In this document: positions 43,030 to 53,646 of the stretch, piece by piece
How positions within the stretch are numbered: position 1 is the first letter of the stretch
Layout: every line of letters starts with the position of its first letter
Notes under the pieces: generated by a model
The model's database searches: none
What the model saw: the letters and a program-made list of their open reading frames with translations, nothing else
Told to the model about the DNA's origin: nothing
Program-made: the position numbers and the translations under genes
From: Gambelia wislizenii
Lineage: Eukaryota > Chordata > Lepidosauria > Squamata > Crotaphytidae
Direction: 5' to 3'
Assembly (NCBI GenBank): GCA_030847615.1
Contig: JAUMIR010000005.1
Coordinates: forward strand, 84,416,492 to 84,480,491
DNA length: 64,000 bases

Positions 43030-43910
43030 TTAGAATGCCCAACAAGGGGGAAGAAGATAATACTGGTGCTGAGCTGTTTGCAGACCAACTCTGAGAAATA
43101 ACGAGACTACACACAAGAAATGGGGTGAAATAAAAGGGTCTTTATTTAACCCTACCTATTTAATGCCCTCTTCAGTTTGGGGAGGCAACCTAGTGTGGGA
43201 GCAGCTGGAGCAGTTCATCCATCCTGGACTTATACCCCCCAACTTCCCCGGGTGAACTCCTGAGCCCTGTTGAGTAACCCCCAGGCCTGGGGGTTGCTCT
43301 CCAGCCATCTTGCATCTGGAAGGTCAACCCAAAAGTCCTCACCCAATCCATACAGATTAAGGTGAGGGGATTACCCTTCAGGCCGACCCCAAGGTAGGTC
43401 TCCTTCCATTCTCCCAGTTCATGCGACCTAAGGAAACCGTTTCAGAGATCATCCCTTCACCTATGGTGCCATAGGTGCACACCGTAATCTATGCCTCCCC
43501 CTTTCTCACCATAGATAAGGGGCAAGTGTCCGCTTAGTCCCTTAATCCCCCACTAGCTTGTCTAATAAGTCCCTCAACCCCTGCTGAAGATCTCAAAAAA
43601 AAAAAAATCAAATGGCCCCTGTCTGAGAGATGAACACCATCCGCTCTGTAGAGCTTGGGCCTCTCAAACCCAATGGGTGGGTGTGGCAAATAGACTCCCC
43701 ATCACTTGTCCAAAAAGTTACGAATTTGTTTATTGACCTGTCGCCCGGCCCTATCAATCAAACAGGGGTCCCCCTCACCTCACCACAGCTGCCTGTGCAG
43801 AATGGCCAACCACATGATTGTGACTGCAGGCCACCGTGAGCTGATCACCTTCATATCATGCGTCGGCACAAATAGGCTTCCCTGGCTGAACAGCTAAGCC
43901 TGACGGTGAG
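43030..43910 (-). mobile_element. LTR-like repeat (copy B)
   Basis: Aligns with the two halves of copy A (26275-27800) without the L2. On the minus strand it has GGTTAAATAAAGACCC (a polyadenylation-signal-like AATAAA) followed by TTTCACCCC and GTGTGTAGTCTCG. 43200-43400 shares CCTAGTGTGGGA, CAACTTCCC, CATCTGGAAGGTCAACCC and CCCCAAGGTAGGTC with copy A. Internal genes are absent. Boundaries are approximate. Confidence 0.5.
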
Positions 43911-44184
43911 GGGGGGAGATGGGTTTTATCTTAGGCTAGGCAGAGACTTTTGCTTCAGCCTGAGTTTGTCCCCCAGATTCTACAGTGAATTGTGAAAGCT
44001 AAAAATGGCTTTTCTGTAATTCACACAAAGGAAAATAGAACAGTATAGTGCAGCACTACATGTAAATACATGTACATAAACACCTTATATCCAAAGGTCT
44101 CCATTCTAAAAAAGGATGTTTTAGGGGAAAAAAAGGATCTGAAAAAAAGAAAAAAGATCAGCAAAAAAAAAAAAAAAAGGCTTA
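43911..44184. other. Unannotated spacer ending in an A-rich run
   Basis: 44100-44178 is A-rich (including a 16-A run at 44163-44178). No element was identified. Confidence 0.4.
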
Positions 44185-44330
44185 CCTGCCTCCAAGGTTT
44201 CCTTGAGACGCTAGAGCTGAATTCTGCCCTAATTGGAACGTCCAAGTTGTTTTCAAAGGCAGCCCCATATATATAGTATATTACAGTAATTCAGGACCAG
44301 TCAAGACATTACCAGAATCTTCATTGTCTG
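44185..44330 (-). mobile_element. L2/CR1 reverse-transcriptase fragment
   Basis: On the minus strand, TATATGGGGCTGCCTTTGAA and the following TTGGACGTTCCAATTAGGGC translate as 'YMGLPLKT…FQLGQN'. That is the 'LYxGLP…LQxxQN' block of L2-group LINEs. It mimics an exon because GGAGGCAG|GTAAGC follows it. Confidence 0.6.
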
Positions 44331-44647
44331 CTTGTCACTGTCCAGGAAGGTCTGCAGCCATGGGATTGACCTACACTGGTAAGAATCAGGGCATACATTT
44401 TCCAATTCTCTCCTATGTCGGGGGGGGGGGAGCCCTAGCAACTGGACTGAGTGCTGACCCTTTTCTTCCTGATGACCTAGGATTCACTTTCCAAGAAATA
44501 TGCTGGGGTGGGGAGTTGGTTGTTGTTATTGTTGTTCAGTTATCTTAAAAGTAGTGTGTGAATTGGAGTGACTAATGCATTTTAAAATTTTGTAATACCT
44601 ATCGTTTCATCTGTTTTTTTTAAATTTACAATAATGTTCTGTGAGGA

Positions 44648-44847
44648 GTTAGCATCGCATAGTGGCTTGACTGTTGGACCACAACTCTGGAGACCAGGAT
44701 TTGAACCACCGCTCAGCCATGAAAACCCACTGGTTTTGACCCGCAAACTCTCAGTCCTCAGAAAACCTTGCAATAAGCTCACCTTAGGGTCTCCATAAGT
44801 CAGAAATGACTTGATGGCAAACAGCAGCAGCAGCAGTAACAACAAAG
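44648..44847 (+). mobile_element. Sauria-type SINE
   Basis: TTGGACCACAACTCTGGAGA, GATTTGAACCACCGCTCAGCC, GAAAACCCACTGG, then CTTAGGGTCTCCATAAGTCA, GAAATGACTTGATGGCA and a CAG/AAC tail. The middle is shortened. Confidence 0.88.
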
Positions 44848-44887
44848 TCCCATTTTGGGAAAATGGGGTAAGGCACCCTGGTGAGTA

Positions 44888-45114
44888 AGGAGCCCTGGTG
44901 GCACAGTGGTTACATGCCAGTACTGCAAGCCACAAGGTTATGAGCTCATCCCCAGAGGGCTCCAAGGTTGACTCAGCCTTCCATCCTTCTGTAGGTTGGT
45001 AAAATGAGTACCCACCTTATTGGGGGCAATTAGCTAATACATTGTAAATCTGCTTAGGGAGTGCTTTGGCACTGATAAGTGGTATATAAATATCAATGCT
45101 ATTGCTATAAATAC
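44888..45114 (+). mobile_element. tRNA-derived SINE with LINE-like 3' tail (different family)
   Basis: GGAGCCCTGGTGGCACAGTG head with A/B-box-like parts, then GACTCAGCCTTCCATCC, TTGGTAAAATGAGTACCCA, GGGGGCAATTAGC, ACATTGTAAA, GCTTAGGGAGTGC, and the tail GATAAGTGGTATATAAAT ending in TGCTATTGCTAT. This is a common squamate SINE distinct from the Sauria type. The tail resembles the L2/CR1 3' end. Confidence 0.85.
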
Positions 45115-45500
45115 GGTTGCCAGTTCAGGATCATCCCAAGCCCTGAGGTCTCTGGGTCAAAACCTGAGACTTAGAGACAGCTTCAGTGATATAATTAGCA
45201 TTATGAATTAAGTACCAACCACAGTTGCTCACAGCTTGTCATTCAAACACAGAGAGCCTTATCACACTCTGAAGAAAGATGGGGGAATGTTCCATCTTTC
45301 CTGCCACCTTACCGCATGATGCTGCCATTTTTCTGGCATTCTTTCATTCCAGTCCCATGGGGGACTGAGCTAAAACTGCACCTCTTTGCAAACCAGTTTT
45401 TCTGGTTACCAAAAAGACATGGTTTTACCTGGGTCGCTTACAGGACTGGAATGAAAAAACAATGATGCCAGGATGAAGAACATTTAATCCAGTTTACTTG
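45115..45500. mobile_element. Probable foldback element around a TCATTCCAGTCC inverted repeat
   Basis: CTGGCATTCTTTCATTCCAG (45333-) pairs with GGACTGGAATGAAA…GATGCCAG (45443-45471). The flanks read CCTTATCACACTCTGAAGA on the left. Only the inner arms are clear. The outer limits are a guess. Confidence 0.4.
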
Positions 45501-46699
45501 CTTCTAGCTAGAAGATTAAAACAGAACAGAGAAGAAGGCGGGCCCTGGTACCATGAGAAGGAAGCTAAGTAACTACATAGACTTCCAAACAAGTCTTTGT
45601 AAGTTGAAGCAACAAGTCAAATATGCCTTGCAAAATTTTAGCAAGCTGCTGCTCTAGTAGATTTGCACCCAGCCCTTTCCTCTTGCCCAGAGCAGAGATC
45701 AGCAAAACTGGAGAATATGCACCTTTGTCTTCTGCCTGGAGATGACCCATGAAAACTGGAGACTCAAGCTATCAATATCCATCTGGTAACCCAAGCTATC
45801 AATCGATCAGTCAATCAATCAATCAAATAAATGAATACATATCTTAATGATAGAAATAATACCTGAACTTTCAAATAATACAGACCACTCAGCCACTCAA
45901 GATACTGTCCTTTGATAAGCAGCATTTGTTGTCCAGGACTGAGAACAAGACTTCCAGGGTCAACATTTGTTATACCTTCTTTTACATTTTTTCCCCACAA
46001 GCTTACATATGTACAGGAAAATACATTAAGCATTTTTTCCCTATGTCCATAGAACCTTGATTCACATTACTGTATATTGACTGGTTTAATATAGTTTAAC
46101 TGGGTTGGTAAATATATTTACATATTTTATAGAGCTATATTTAGCAACAGGAAAGGGAAAATGGGGGGGGGGACAATGTAGCAATTATACTAAGAATAAG
46201 GACTATTTGCTAAGGCATTTATGTAAATCATGTATCTGACTCTCATTAGACAGAAATATGTTACCATTTTTACAGATGGGTAATTGCCCTCACAGCAAAA
46301 ATTACATTAAAAATGAGGCTACAGGTCAGTTTTCATCCTTGTCACAATGTTTTCCTATAAACCCAAAATTTAATTTTAGACATTTGCATTTAATTTACCT
46401 GTTCCTGTCAAAAATGAGTAAACATATTTAAAAATTAATGGATATTTTAACACAGGTCATCTGGCTTCTGACTGACAAGTGTCAATGAGATATGGAAAGG
46501 GCTTGAAGAAAGTATCAGTTTAGTTCCAATTCTGATACAGGATGGCAGGTCTTTATGGTATTCATGTAGGGAAGTAAAGTGGATAGATTGGTTTTTCTTG
46601 GAATAAATTACATTTGATTTATGTGATGTCCCCTCACATGATATTATTTAAAAAGCCACGCTACTTATGTGCTATCTAACTTGCCAGTCATACAGATCC
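45501..46699. other. No gene seen
   Basis: Contains a TCAATCAATCAATCAA run (45809-45826). No element or protein was recognised. Confidence 0.45.
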
Positions 46700-47105
46700 A
46701 TGTCTATAGGTGGTTGTTGTTGTTTCTATCCATCCCATCTTTCCCCCAGTTTTCCCAAAGTGGCTTACAACAAATTAAAAAATTCACAAGATATAAAAGT
46801 TAAAATGAAATTAAACAACCAAAAATTAAAACCAGGTTAAAACATACATCATTAAACATGCACGCACACTCACAGCAGAACAATTACCAAGATCCAGTGC
46901 AAGGATTAGCTAAGACAGGCCTTATACAGTCACTCATCAAATGTCTGCCTAAACAGAAAAGCCTTGTCTATGAAAAGAAAGCAGGGAGGGTGCCAGTCTA
47001 ACTTCTTTGAGAAGGGCATTCTGGAGCCTGGGGGCAGCCACTGAGATGACCCTCCCTCTCCTGTGTTCCCACCAGATATACCTGTGAGAGTGGTGGGACA
47101 GGGAG
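46700..47105 (-). mobile_element. L2/CR1-group LINE 3' portion
   Basis: Antisense order: CCATCCCATCTTTCCCCCAG, AAAGTGGCTTACAAC, long AAAAT-rich UTR, AAAGCCTTGTCTATG, TTCTGGAGCCTGGGGGCAGC, GAGATGACCCTCCCTCTCC. The last two translate on the minus strand as 'GRVISVAAPRLQNAL', the C-terminal 'SVAAPRLWNxL' block. Confidence 0.75.
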
Positions 47106-48383
47106 AAGGATACAGTGTGTGGAAACAGTGTTAAGGGCTTTACTAGTGAAACACACCATTCAGAGTTTGAGTTAAACTGCCAACTTTGCAAATGTCTTGT
47201 ACCTACAGTCCATAAAAGGCTAAAGTTTCCTGTTTACAACCTGATCCTGCCTAGATTTAAGTGTCCATTTCAATGTGCATCGGTATGTCTAGTTCTGGAT
47301 AGGAGCATGTAGTTGCTGGCACAGCTTTGGCTTTGTTTCATTGTATTTTTACTTTTGTATTGCCCATTTGAAAAGGACTTGGAATATCCCAGCACAAATG
47401 ACTGAATTACAGTGCTATACCTTCATTTTTCTCTAGACAAAAAAATAAAAAATACACGTGGACATATATAACTCCAAATATCTCTGCAATATGCAGTAGC
47501 TTTATAATTATGCAATTACTCTTACATCAGTTTTAATAGAAATATAAGCTAGAGTGTCCTTTTGTAATTTTTATATGTAAAAGTTAACCTGTAGAAAGCA
47601 AATGTAACAAAATTATAAGTGTTCTATATTTTCTGTTTGACATCAAAGCCATTTTTTCATAATGGAATGAGATATTGTATAAGCAAGTATGAACTATCCT
47701 TTGGTGTTGTCTAAGTAATATTGGCTGGAATAGTGAGGAATAATTCGCTCTGATGTGGGATTCAATTATTTAAAAAAAATTAAGAAGGCATTAATGCTTT
47801 TCTTCAATATGACAGTTAGAGAAACAATAATTGGCTATTAAGTTGCTAAAAAATACTGATGAAGTAGCCTTACAGATCGGAACATACAAAACAAGTCCAT
47901 TTTATCCTAATCCTTTGGCCTTTGCTGTCAATCCTGAGCCATATAAATCTTCGGAGATTAGTCTTCTGAGACTTTGAAATAATTCATTATAGTAATGACT
48001 GTTACCTATGACAAATTACTTTCTGGGGTGACAGGGCTAGCAACATCATTAGCATTGGGGGGAAAGCAGTGGTGTTGCTGTTGGGCCCATCTGAATAATG
48101 GTTTTATAGAGGTGTAATGCTTTTCTTCTCATTTGCAAGAATGAGAAACTACATAATTTTTTCTCTCTACATGAAAGACATCAAGATATGTTTTGACAGT
48201 CTTGATTTTTCAGTTTTGCAAGAATCGTTTTTCTACAAAGTGTGTAAATTGTAGAAACTGAATATCTAAGCTACAACAGTTGCTGCCTTGTTACACAAAC
48301 TAAAAATTAAAAGTATTAGATGGACTCGTTGCATAGTTTTTGAGGAATCAACCACTCCTGCTGTGCTTGCAGTATGTGTGTGT
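47106..48383. other. No gene seen; partly CNE-like
   Basis: AT-rich, no repeats. 47700-47860 has several homeodomain-like words (CAATTATT, TAATTCG, AACAATAATTGGC). Nothing coding was recognised. Confidence 0.4.
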
Positions 48384-48424
48384 TTATTTTATTTTATTTT
48401 ATTTTATTTTATTTTATTTTATTT
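48384..48424. repeat. (TTTTA)n microsatellite
   Basis: About eight TTTAT/TTTTA pentamers without interruption. Confidence 0.95.
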
Positions 48425-48653
48425 GCAGCAACATTTTGCTCTAGCTTATGGTGGTGTTCTTGGGCTGCAGGTGAGGAATTTCATTGGGATTAATGAAATC
48501 TTGACAGGCTGTCTGAATAGGTCAAGATAGCTTGTTTCATTGACAATTTACTGAGATTTATTCACATCCCTGTGCTCTTTACATTACCCATTTGACTTTG
48601 TTGCTTGTACCAATGTTTTGTCTGCTACTGCCCAGCACAGGAAGTGTGATTTA
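48425..48653. other. Short unannotated spacer
   Basis: Nothing recognised. Confidence 0.4.
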
Positions 48654-48920
48654 GGTGTCATCTACACAGGCCAGAATAGGCCAGCTCCCTGCTGGTGTAT
48701 TCCGGCTGTGGATCAGGCCCATTCCTCCTCCGTTACCAGGATGGAGTACAGGCCGCCACCGGCCCATCCCTGCAGCCACCACTGAAGTCAGGAAGCTGGC
48801 CCACAGCATGTGACAAAGATCCCCTGCTTTGGTCATATGCTGCAGGCCTTCTCCCTGGATCAGGAGAGTGTGATGTGGACAGTAGCTGCAGCGACAAGCC
48901 GGTAGGGCTGCTTGCAGCCC
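48654..48920 (+). mobile_element. DNA element with GGTGTCATCTACAC end
   Basis: GGTGTCATCTACACAGGCCAG, CCAGCTCCCTGCTGGTGTAT, GGATCAGGCCCATTCC and TCATATGCTGCAGGCC match, in inverted orientation, the right half of the element at 59429-59956 (TGGTGTAGATGAGCTG, GGGGAGCTGGTATATCC, GGGCCACATCC). GC-rich. The far end is unclear, so it may be truncated. Confidence 0.6.
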
Positions 48921-49018
48921 GGGGGGGGGGGCTGATCCATTTCTTCCAAAGAGAATGTTTTTTTCTCAGGTATTTTAATGTAATGGTTTTATCAGACTTT
49001 TCCTCTTCTTAGCACCAT

Positions 49019-49480
49019 CATAAAATCATAGAATCATAGAATTGTAGAGTTGGAAGAGACCATGAGGGCCATCCAGTCCAACCCCCTGCCACGCAGGAAT
49101 CACGATCAAAGCATCCCTGACAGATGGCCATCCAGCCTCTGTTTAAAGACCTCCAACGAAGGACACCCCACCACACTTCGAGGGAGCGTGTTCCACTGCC
49201 AAACAGCTCTTACTGTCAAAAAGTTCCTCCTAATGTTGAGGTGGAATCTCTGTTCCTGGAGCTTGCATCCATTGCTCCGTGTTCTAGTCTCTGGAGCAGC
49301 AGAAAACAAGCTTGCTCCATCCTCAATGTGACACCCCTTCAAATACTTAAACAGGGCTATCATATCATCCCTTAACCGTCTTTTTTCCAGGCTAAACATA
49401 CCCAGTTCCCTAAGTCTTTCGTCATAAGGCATGGTTTCTAGACCTTTCACCATCTTTGCCCTAGGCATCATGAGGACTGC
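49019..49480 (-). mobile_element. CR1 LINE, intact ORF2 C-terminal frame and 3' end
   Basis: The plus strand begins with ATCATAGAATCATAGAATTG and TCCAACCCCCTGCC, the CR1 3' end in reverse. The minus strand then has an open frame (49106-49471) with 'LGMFSLEKRRLRDDMIA', 'FKYLKG', 'FHLNIRRNFLTVRAVWQWN' and 'SLEVFKQRLDGHL', the usual end of CR1 ORF2. 5'-truncated, less decayed than the copy at 7208-7616. Confidence 0.93.
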
Positions 49481-50012
49481 CCAAGGGCAAAATGGAGCAA
49501 AATCCCTGCATTGTTAGGACTTCAGGACTCAAAAAAAAAAGGGGGGGGGAGATTGGGGTAAATAGTCCATCTAAACAAGGCTTTAGTTGCATAGGTCCCT
49601 GTAATATTCACTACATATCATTCCGTTCTACCATATCCCTCCATAATTCTTCAGATGAGGTCCTGGAGTGCAGGGCATGGCTTGGGAAAGACAGTGATTC
49701 AACCAAAAATTGATAATTCTAGGAGAAACAATTTTGGGAAGAGATGCTCAGATGCCTAACACACTTTATTTTGCTGATTTTTCTCCCAAACACATTGTGC
49801 TGTCCTATGGAATTCAGTAGAGGGTATTTCTGATTGTACCTGTGTATACAGTACATATAGAAGTGTAATGTTAGTCTCTAATTCTTCGCACTTCAACAAC
49901 AGCTAAATTGTGATTTCAAACTTGGGGTGGATGCGTTGCATAAACTTTCCTATTTTAAAGAAGAAGAAGAAAAATCCAAATGTGTGTGTGGGAAGGACCA
50001 GTTTCCCTAATA
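49481..50012. other. No gene seen
   Basis: Includes an A10-G9 run (49531-49550). No element was recognised. Confidence 0.4.
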
Positions 50013-50262
50013 CAGTAGGACCCTCATAGCCACTGATTCATTATCCACTAATTCAGTTATCCATGGGACACAAAACAGCACACCTACCATAGAGTCTTCC
50101 TAGAAAATGTGTCCTCTCTAGCCATTTTCTAGGTCCTCTAAGGCAACTCTATGGTATTTTAAACCAGAAGTTCCATTATTTTCAATGGTGTTTGCTATTA
50201 TTCATGGTTTTTGGTATCCATGCCCCCCGAACCAATCCTCTGTGGATACGGGGGTCCTACTG
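50013..50262. mobile_element. Tigger-like element, CAGTAGGACCC ends
   Basis: TA (50011-50012) CAGTAGGACCC … GGGGTCCTACTG TA (50263-50264): perfect short inverted termini with a TA target duplication. The interior has CTAATTCAGTTATCCATGGG and GGTTTTTGGTATCCATGCCC. 250 bp, non-autonomous, and a different subfamily from the copies at 13977 and 38878. Confidence 0.85.
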
Positions 50263-50600
50263 TATTCAAGTTTTAATATACTGTTGCATGGAACAGTACT
50301 TTGTGACTTTTCTTCTTAGCAAACTTACTGCAGTTGCTTCACTTAGTTTGGAAAGGCGTTTAACACTTATTAATTAAATGAGTTCCTGAAAAAATATTCC
50401 ATTCATTTTATAGGTGTTTTAACTGTTTTCCACTATAACATTGGCTCCTGTGAGTAGCAATGAGGGTAGCCATTTTGAGCATTCCCAGAATTTAAAAACA
50501 TCACAGAACAGAGCTTTTTGGGAACAGGAACTCATGGGAGCACTGATAACTCTCCTCACAAAAGAATTTCACCCCATTCCTGCAACACATCTGAAACAAA

Positions 50601-50823
50601 GGAGATGTTCACACTACACTGTTATAGTGTTACTATCCCACTTTAACTGTTCTGGCTTCCTCCTGTGGAATTCTGGGGTTTGTATTTAGTGAGGCCTAAG
50701 GTCTCTCTGGCTGAGAGTTGTAAATGCCCCTCACTAAACTGAAAATCCCAGGATTCCACAGGAGGCAGCCATAGCAAATAAAGTGGAATAGTAACACTAT
50801 AACAGCGTAGTGTGAAAATCTCC
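50601..50823. mobile_element. Palindromic MITE, GGAGATGTTCACACTAC ends
   Basis: GGAGATGTTCACACTACACT and, reversed, GGAGATTTTCACACTACGCT. The arms continue through GTTATAGTGTTACTAT. The core GGAATTCTGGGGTTTGTA pairs with GAAAATCCCAGGATTCCAC. Same core as the elements at 11014, 53425 and 61650 but with different termini. Confidence 0.9.
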
Positions 50824-52916
50824 ATAGTAGCCCATTTTGAAGAGTGTGAAACAACTGTGAAATGGACTTGTTTTCATGGAAAGCTGGAGCTTGGGGTATT
50901 TGCACCTAAGTAGATGTGTTTATAGAGGGGGCAAAGCCTGAAACAGAGGTCTTGCTGACCAACAATTTGGTCAGAAATTAATGGAGCTGTAACATCCCTT
51001 GGTGATGTTACTGAAGTTACAACAATCAAGCAGAATTGCAAAAGCTGCACCACCGCTCCTTATACAAGATGATAATATATTCCTGATTAGAGCTTGGAAC
51101 TGGTGCCCAATTGTTTGCTGAAGCAGAATGTAACACACACACACACACACAGACACAACAGTTCTGTAAGAAATAGTAGCTAACTTGTTCAACAAGACTT
51201 TCAGTATAAGAAGCTTAGCCTACTTTTTCCACCATTCTTCAAAGACAGTGCCACCTGTTCTTATCCTGAATAGCCAGCAATAACTGTCAGTCCAATTTCA
51301 TTTTTTTGTACCTTGCCAGTACATACAATAGCCCTCTTTTGTGCCTCTTCATTTCTCTCAGAGAGCTTAGAGTATTCATGTGATGTGCTGTGTATGATAA
51401 AGCAGTTACGGATGGATTATCAGGCGATACACTTCCTTCACGTGATAATGCAATTTAAAATGGGGCAGAGCTCTGGGTATTTTGTTGCAAAAGGGCCATT
51501 AATTGACAAGGGAGAAGTATGGAAGCTGAGGGGAGAAATGCAAAAATTGTGCTCTTTCTCTTGTGACACTGTGGAGAGATGTCTCAAATAATTTACCCAC
51601 TGTGGCACATTTGAGATGTGAAAAACATTAACAATGAGGAGGGCTTTAGGTGAAGATCACTCTGCGTCATAGATAGCATTATCTGCTGATTTAGCTGGGC
51701 TGGAAACTGCTGAAAAATAATCCTTTTTGTGCCCTTGTCAGAGGCTTGGGCCTGAAGTAATAGAAGATCAGCTTTACCTGAGTCAGATAATCATTACAAA
51801 ATGAATTTTGTTCTTCACTTGCTCAGAGAAGTAATTGGAGGAAATGTTTGATAAGGGTGATGAATATTATTTTAAGTTAAAGCTTACCTGGATGTATAAA
51901 ATACTAAGTGCTTATACTAATAATTAAGCTACTCGATGAATCTGTAAATGATCTGCTTTGACTGAAAAGGACTTAAACTAGCTCTTCTTGTCTCTCCCCT
52001 TCACCTGCCCCCCTATCTTTCTGTTTCTCCTTTTCCTTAGCATTCAGAAGGGGCATTCTGTTAATCATATTGAGGTCTCTCCCTTAGTACTGTAGTAGCT
52101 GATTACCCAGCAGGAGGTGTAGTTCCAGCAGGGCAAGTCAGAATGGTGTTGCCTGCTCCCTGGAGAGGGACATCCTGTAAAAACACCAAGGTTGAGAACT
52201 GTCATATTCACAGCAGTAGGTGCATTTTTCTCAGAAATTAATGGAGCAAGCTGGGCAAAAATAAAAAAGAAGAAGAAAAGAAGAAATGTTTTTAAACTAC
52301 ATCTTCCCTAGAGTAAGATGCAAATTCAAAGCCCTTTTGAAGCACTGGAATGAAAGTTGAAGATAAGACTTTTTAGTGGTTTTTTAGGGTTTTCTTTTCT
52401 TTTTTTTTTACGTGATAATATAGGCAACACCAGAACTACGAATATTAAATTGAATTGGAAGATAAGTGGGGCAGATGTTGCTCACGCTGGCTCAGACTAG
52501 TCATAACTCTTTTGAGAGCTAGATTAATGCATTAATGAAAATTTTACTAAAACAAAACTAGAGTTTGATGAAATAAAATAAAAAGCTGTCAAGACATGAT
52601 ACCTCAACAAAGACCTCAAAACTGCATGCAGGACCCACGTATGCCTGGGAGAATAAAATTGTCCCTATGCATCTATCTCATATGTATGATCCAAATTGTT
52701 ACCTACAAGAGACTTTCCTGCAGATTATGGTCATTATTATAACAAGAGTAGATCAACATACCTCCTTTCTTCCCTCACTAACCAATCAAGACACTGATTC
52801 CTATTAGCTGGACATCTATGGGAAACCTATTTCTTTGAGCCCTATATTCTGAGCTTTGTGGATGGATAAATGTAAGTTTTCATGGGGAATTGGGTTCTAA
52901 AATGCTTGGGAATCAA
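50824..52916. other. No gene seen; partly CNE-like
   Basis: Contains an (AC)n run (51131-51151). 51640-51980 is free of repeats and has the even composition of conserved non-coding DNA (AGATAATCATTACAAAATGA, TAATAATTAAGC). 52440-52580 is similar. This can only be tested by alignment. Confidence 0.4.
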
Positions 52917-52988
52917 GGGATTCATAGATTTTAAGGTCAAAAGGGCCTGGTGAGATTAAGCGGTATGACCTATATTGCAGAGGCCAAT
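52917..52988 (-). mobile_element. CR1 3'-end fragment
   Basis: GGGATTCATAGATTTTAAGG, TCAAAAGGGCCTGGTGAGAT, then ATGACC and AGAGGCCAA follow the antisense 3' end of a CR1 subfamily with ATCATAGATTTTAAGGC…AGAAGGGACC. Confidence 0.65.
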
Positions 52989-53424
52989 TTAATCTCTTTC
53001 AGTTATTACTTTCTCAGACCTCGTATATCCTATTTGGCTAAAGCATGGCTAAACCTTTTGGGGGGGAAACACAACCTTCATTAGCACTTTCTTCTGTTAA
53101 TTAATCACCCTTGCTTCGTTGAAAATATGCTTTATTTCAAATCTGAATTTGACTATTGGTTCTTCTTTTAAATTTTCTGATTTTTTTTCAAGGTACATCA
53201 GAATGTACTCGGGTCACTAGATTTACAGCAATTCTTTCACTGTTTATTTCTGTCTTCTTTTGATCATTTACAGAAATTCTGAAATGTCATGTCATTGATA
53301 GGGTCCACCCACCTCCACACACACACACACACACTTGTATCATTATCTGTACGAAGGCTCTCTGTTGTCTCCACAAGCTTGATTCTTCCATGATCTGTGT
53401 CAGTCTTCTATTAGCAGAGTTTAT
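52989..53424. other. No gene seen; short CA microsatellite
   Basis: (CA)n near 53316-53332. Nothing else recognised. Confidence 0.4.
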
Positions 53425-53646
53425 GGGCTCTTTCACACTATGCAGTTGCAGTGCTATGATTCCACTTTAACTGTTGTGGCTGCATCCTATGGAATCCTGG
53501 AGTTTGTAGTTTAGTGAGGCACTAGAGTTCTATGGTGAGAATTCTAAAGGCCTCTTCCTAAATTGCAAGACCCATGATTCCATAAGCTGGAGCCATGGCA
53601 ATTGAAATTGAAATATTGTGCTATACTTGTGTAGTGTGAGAGGGTC
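53425..53646. mobile_element. Palindromic MITE, GGGCTCTTTCACACTA ends
   Basis: GGGCTCTTTCACACTATGCA and, reversed, AGACCCTCTCACACTACACA. The core is CCACTTTAACTGTTGTGGCT, GGAATCCTGGAGTTTGTAG. Closest in its ends to the 50601 copy. Confidence 0.88.

Noticed and set aside
44185..44260. Apparent minus-strand exon ending GGAGGCAG|GTAAGC
   Set aside because: The translation matches the 'YxGLP…LQxxQN' block of an L2-group LINE, so it is a retrotransposon fragment that happens to precede a donor-like site.
49106..49471. 121-codon minus-strand frame as a host gene
   Set aside because: It is the C-terminal end of CR1 ORF2, with near-identical motifs at 7208-7616 and a CR1 3' end attached.
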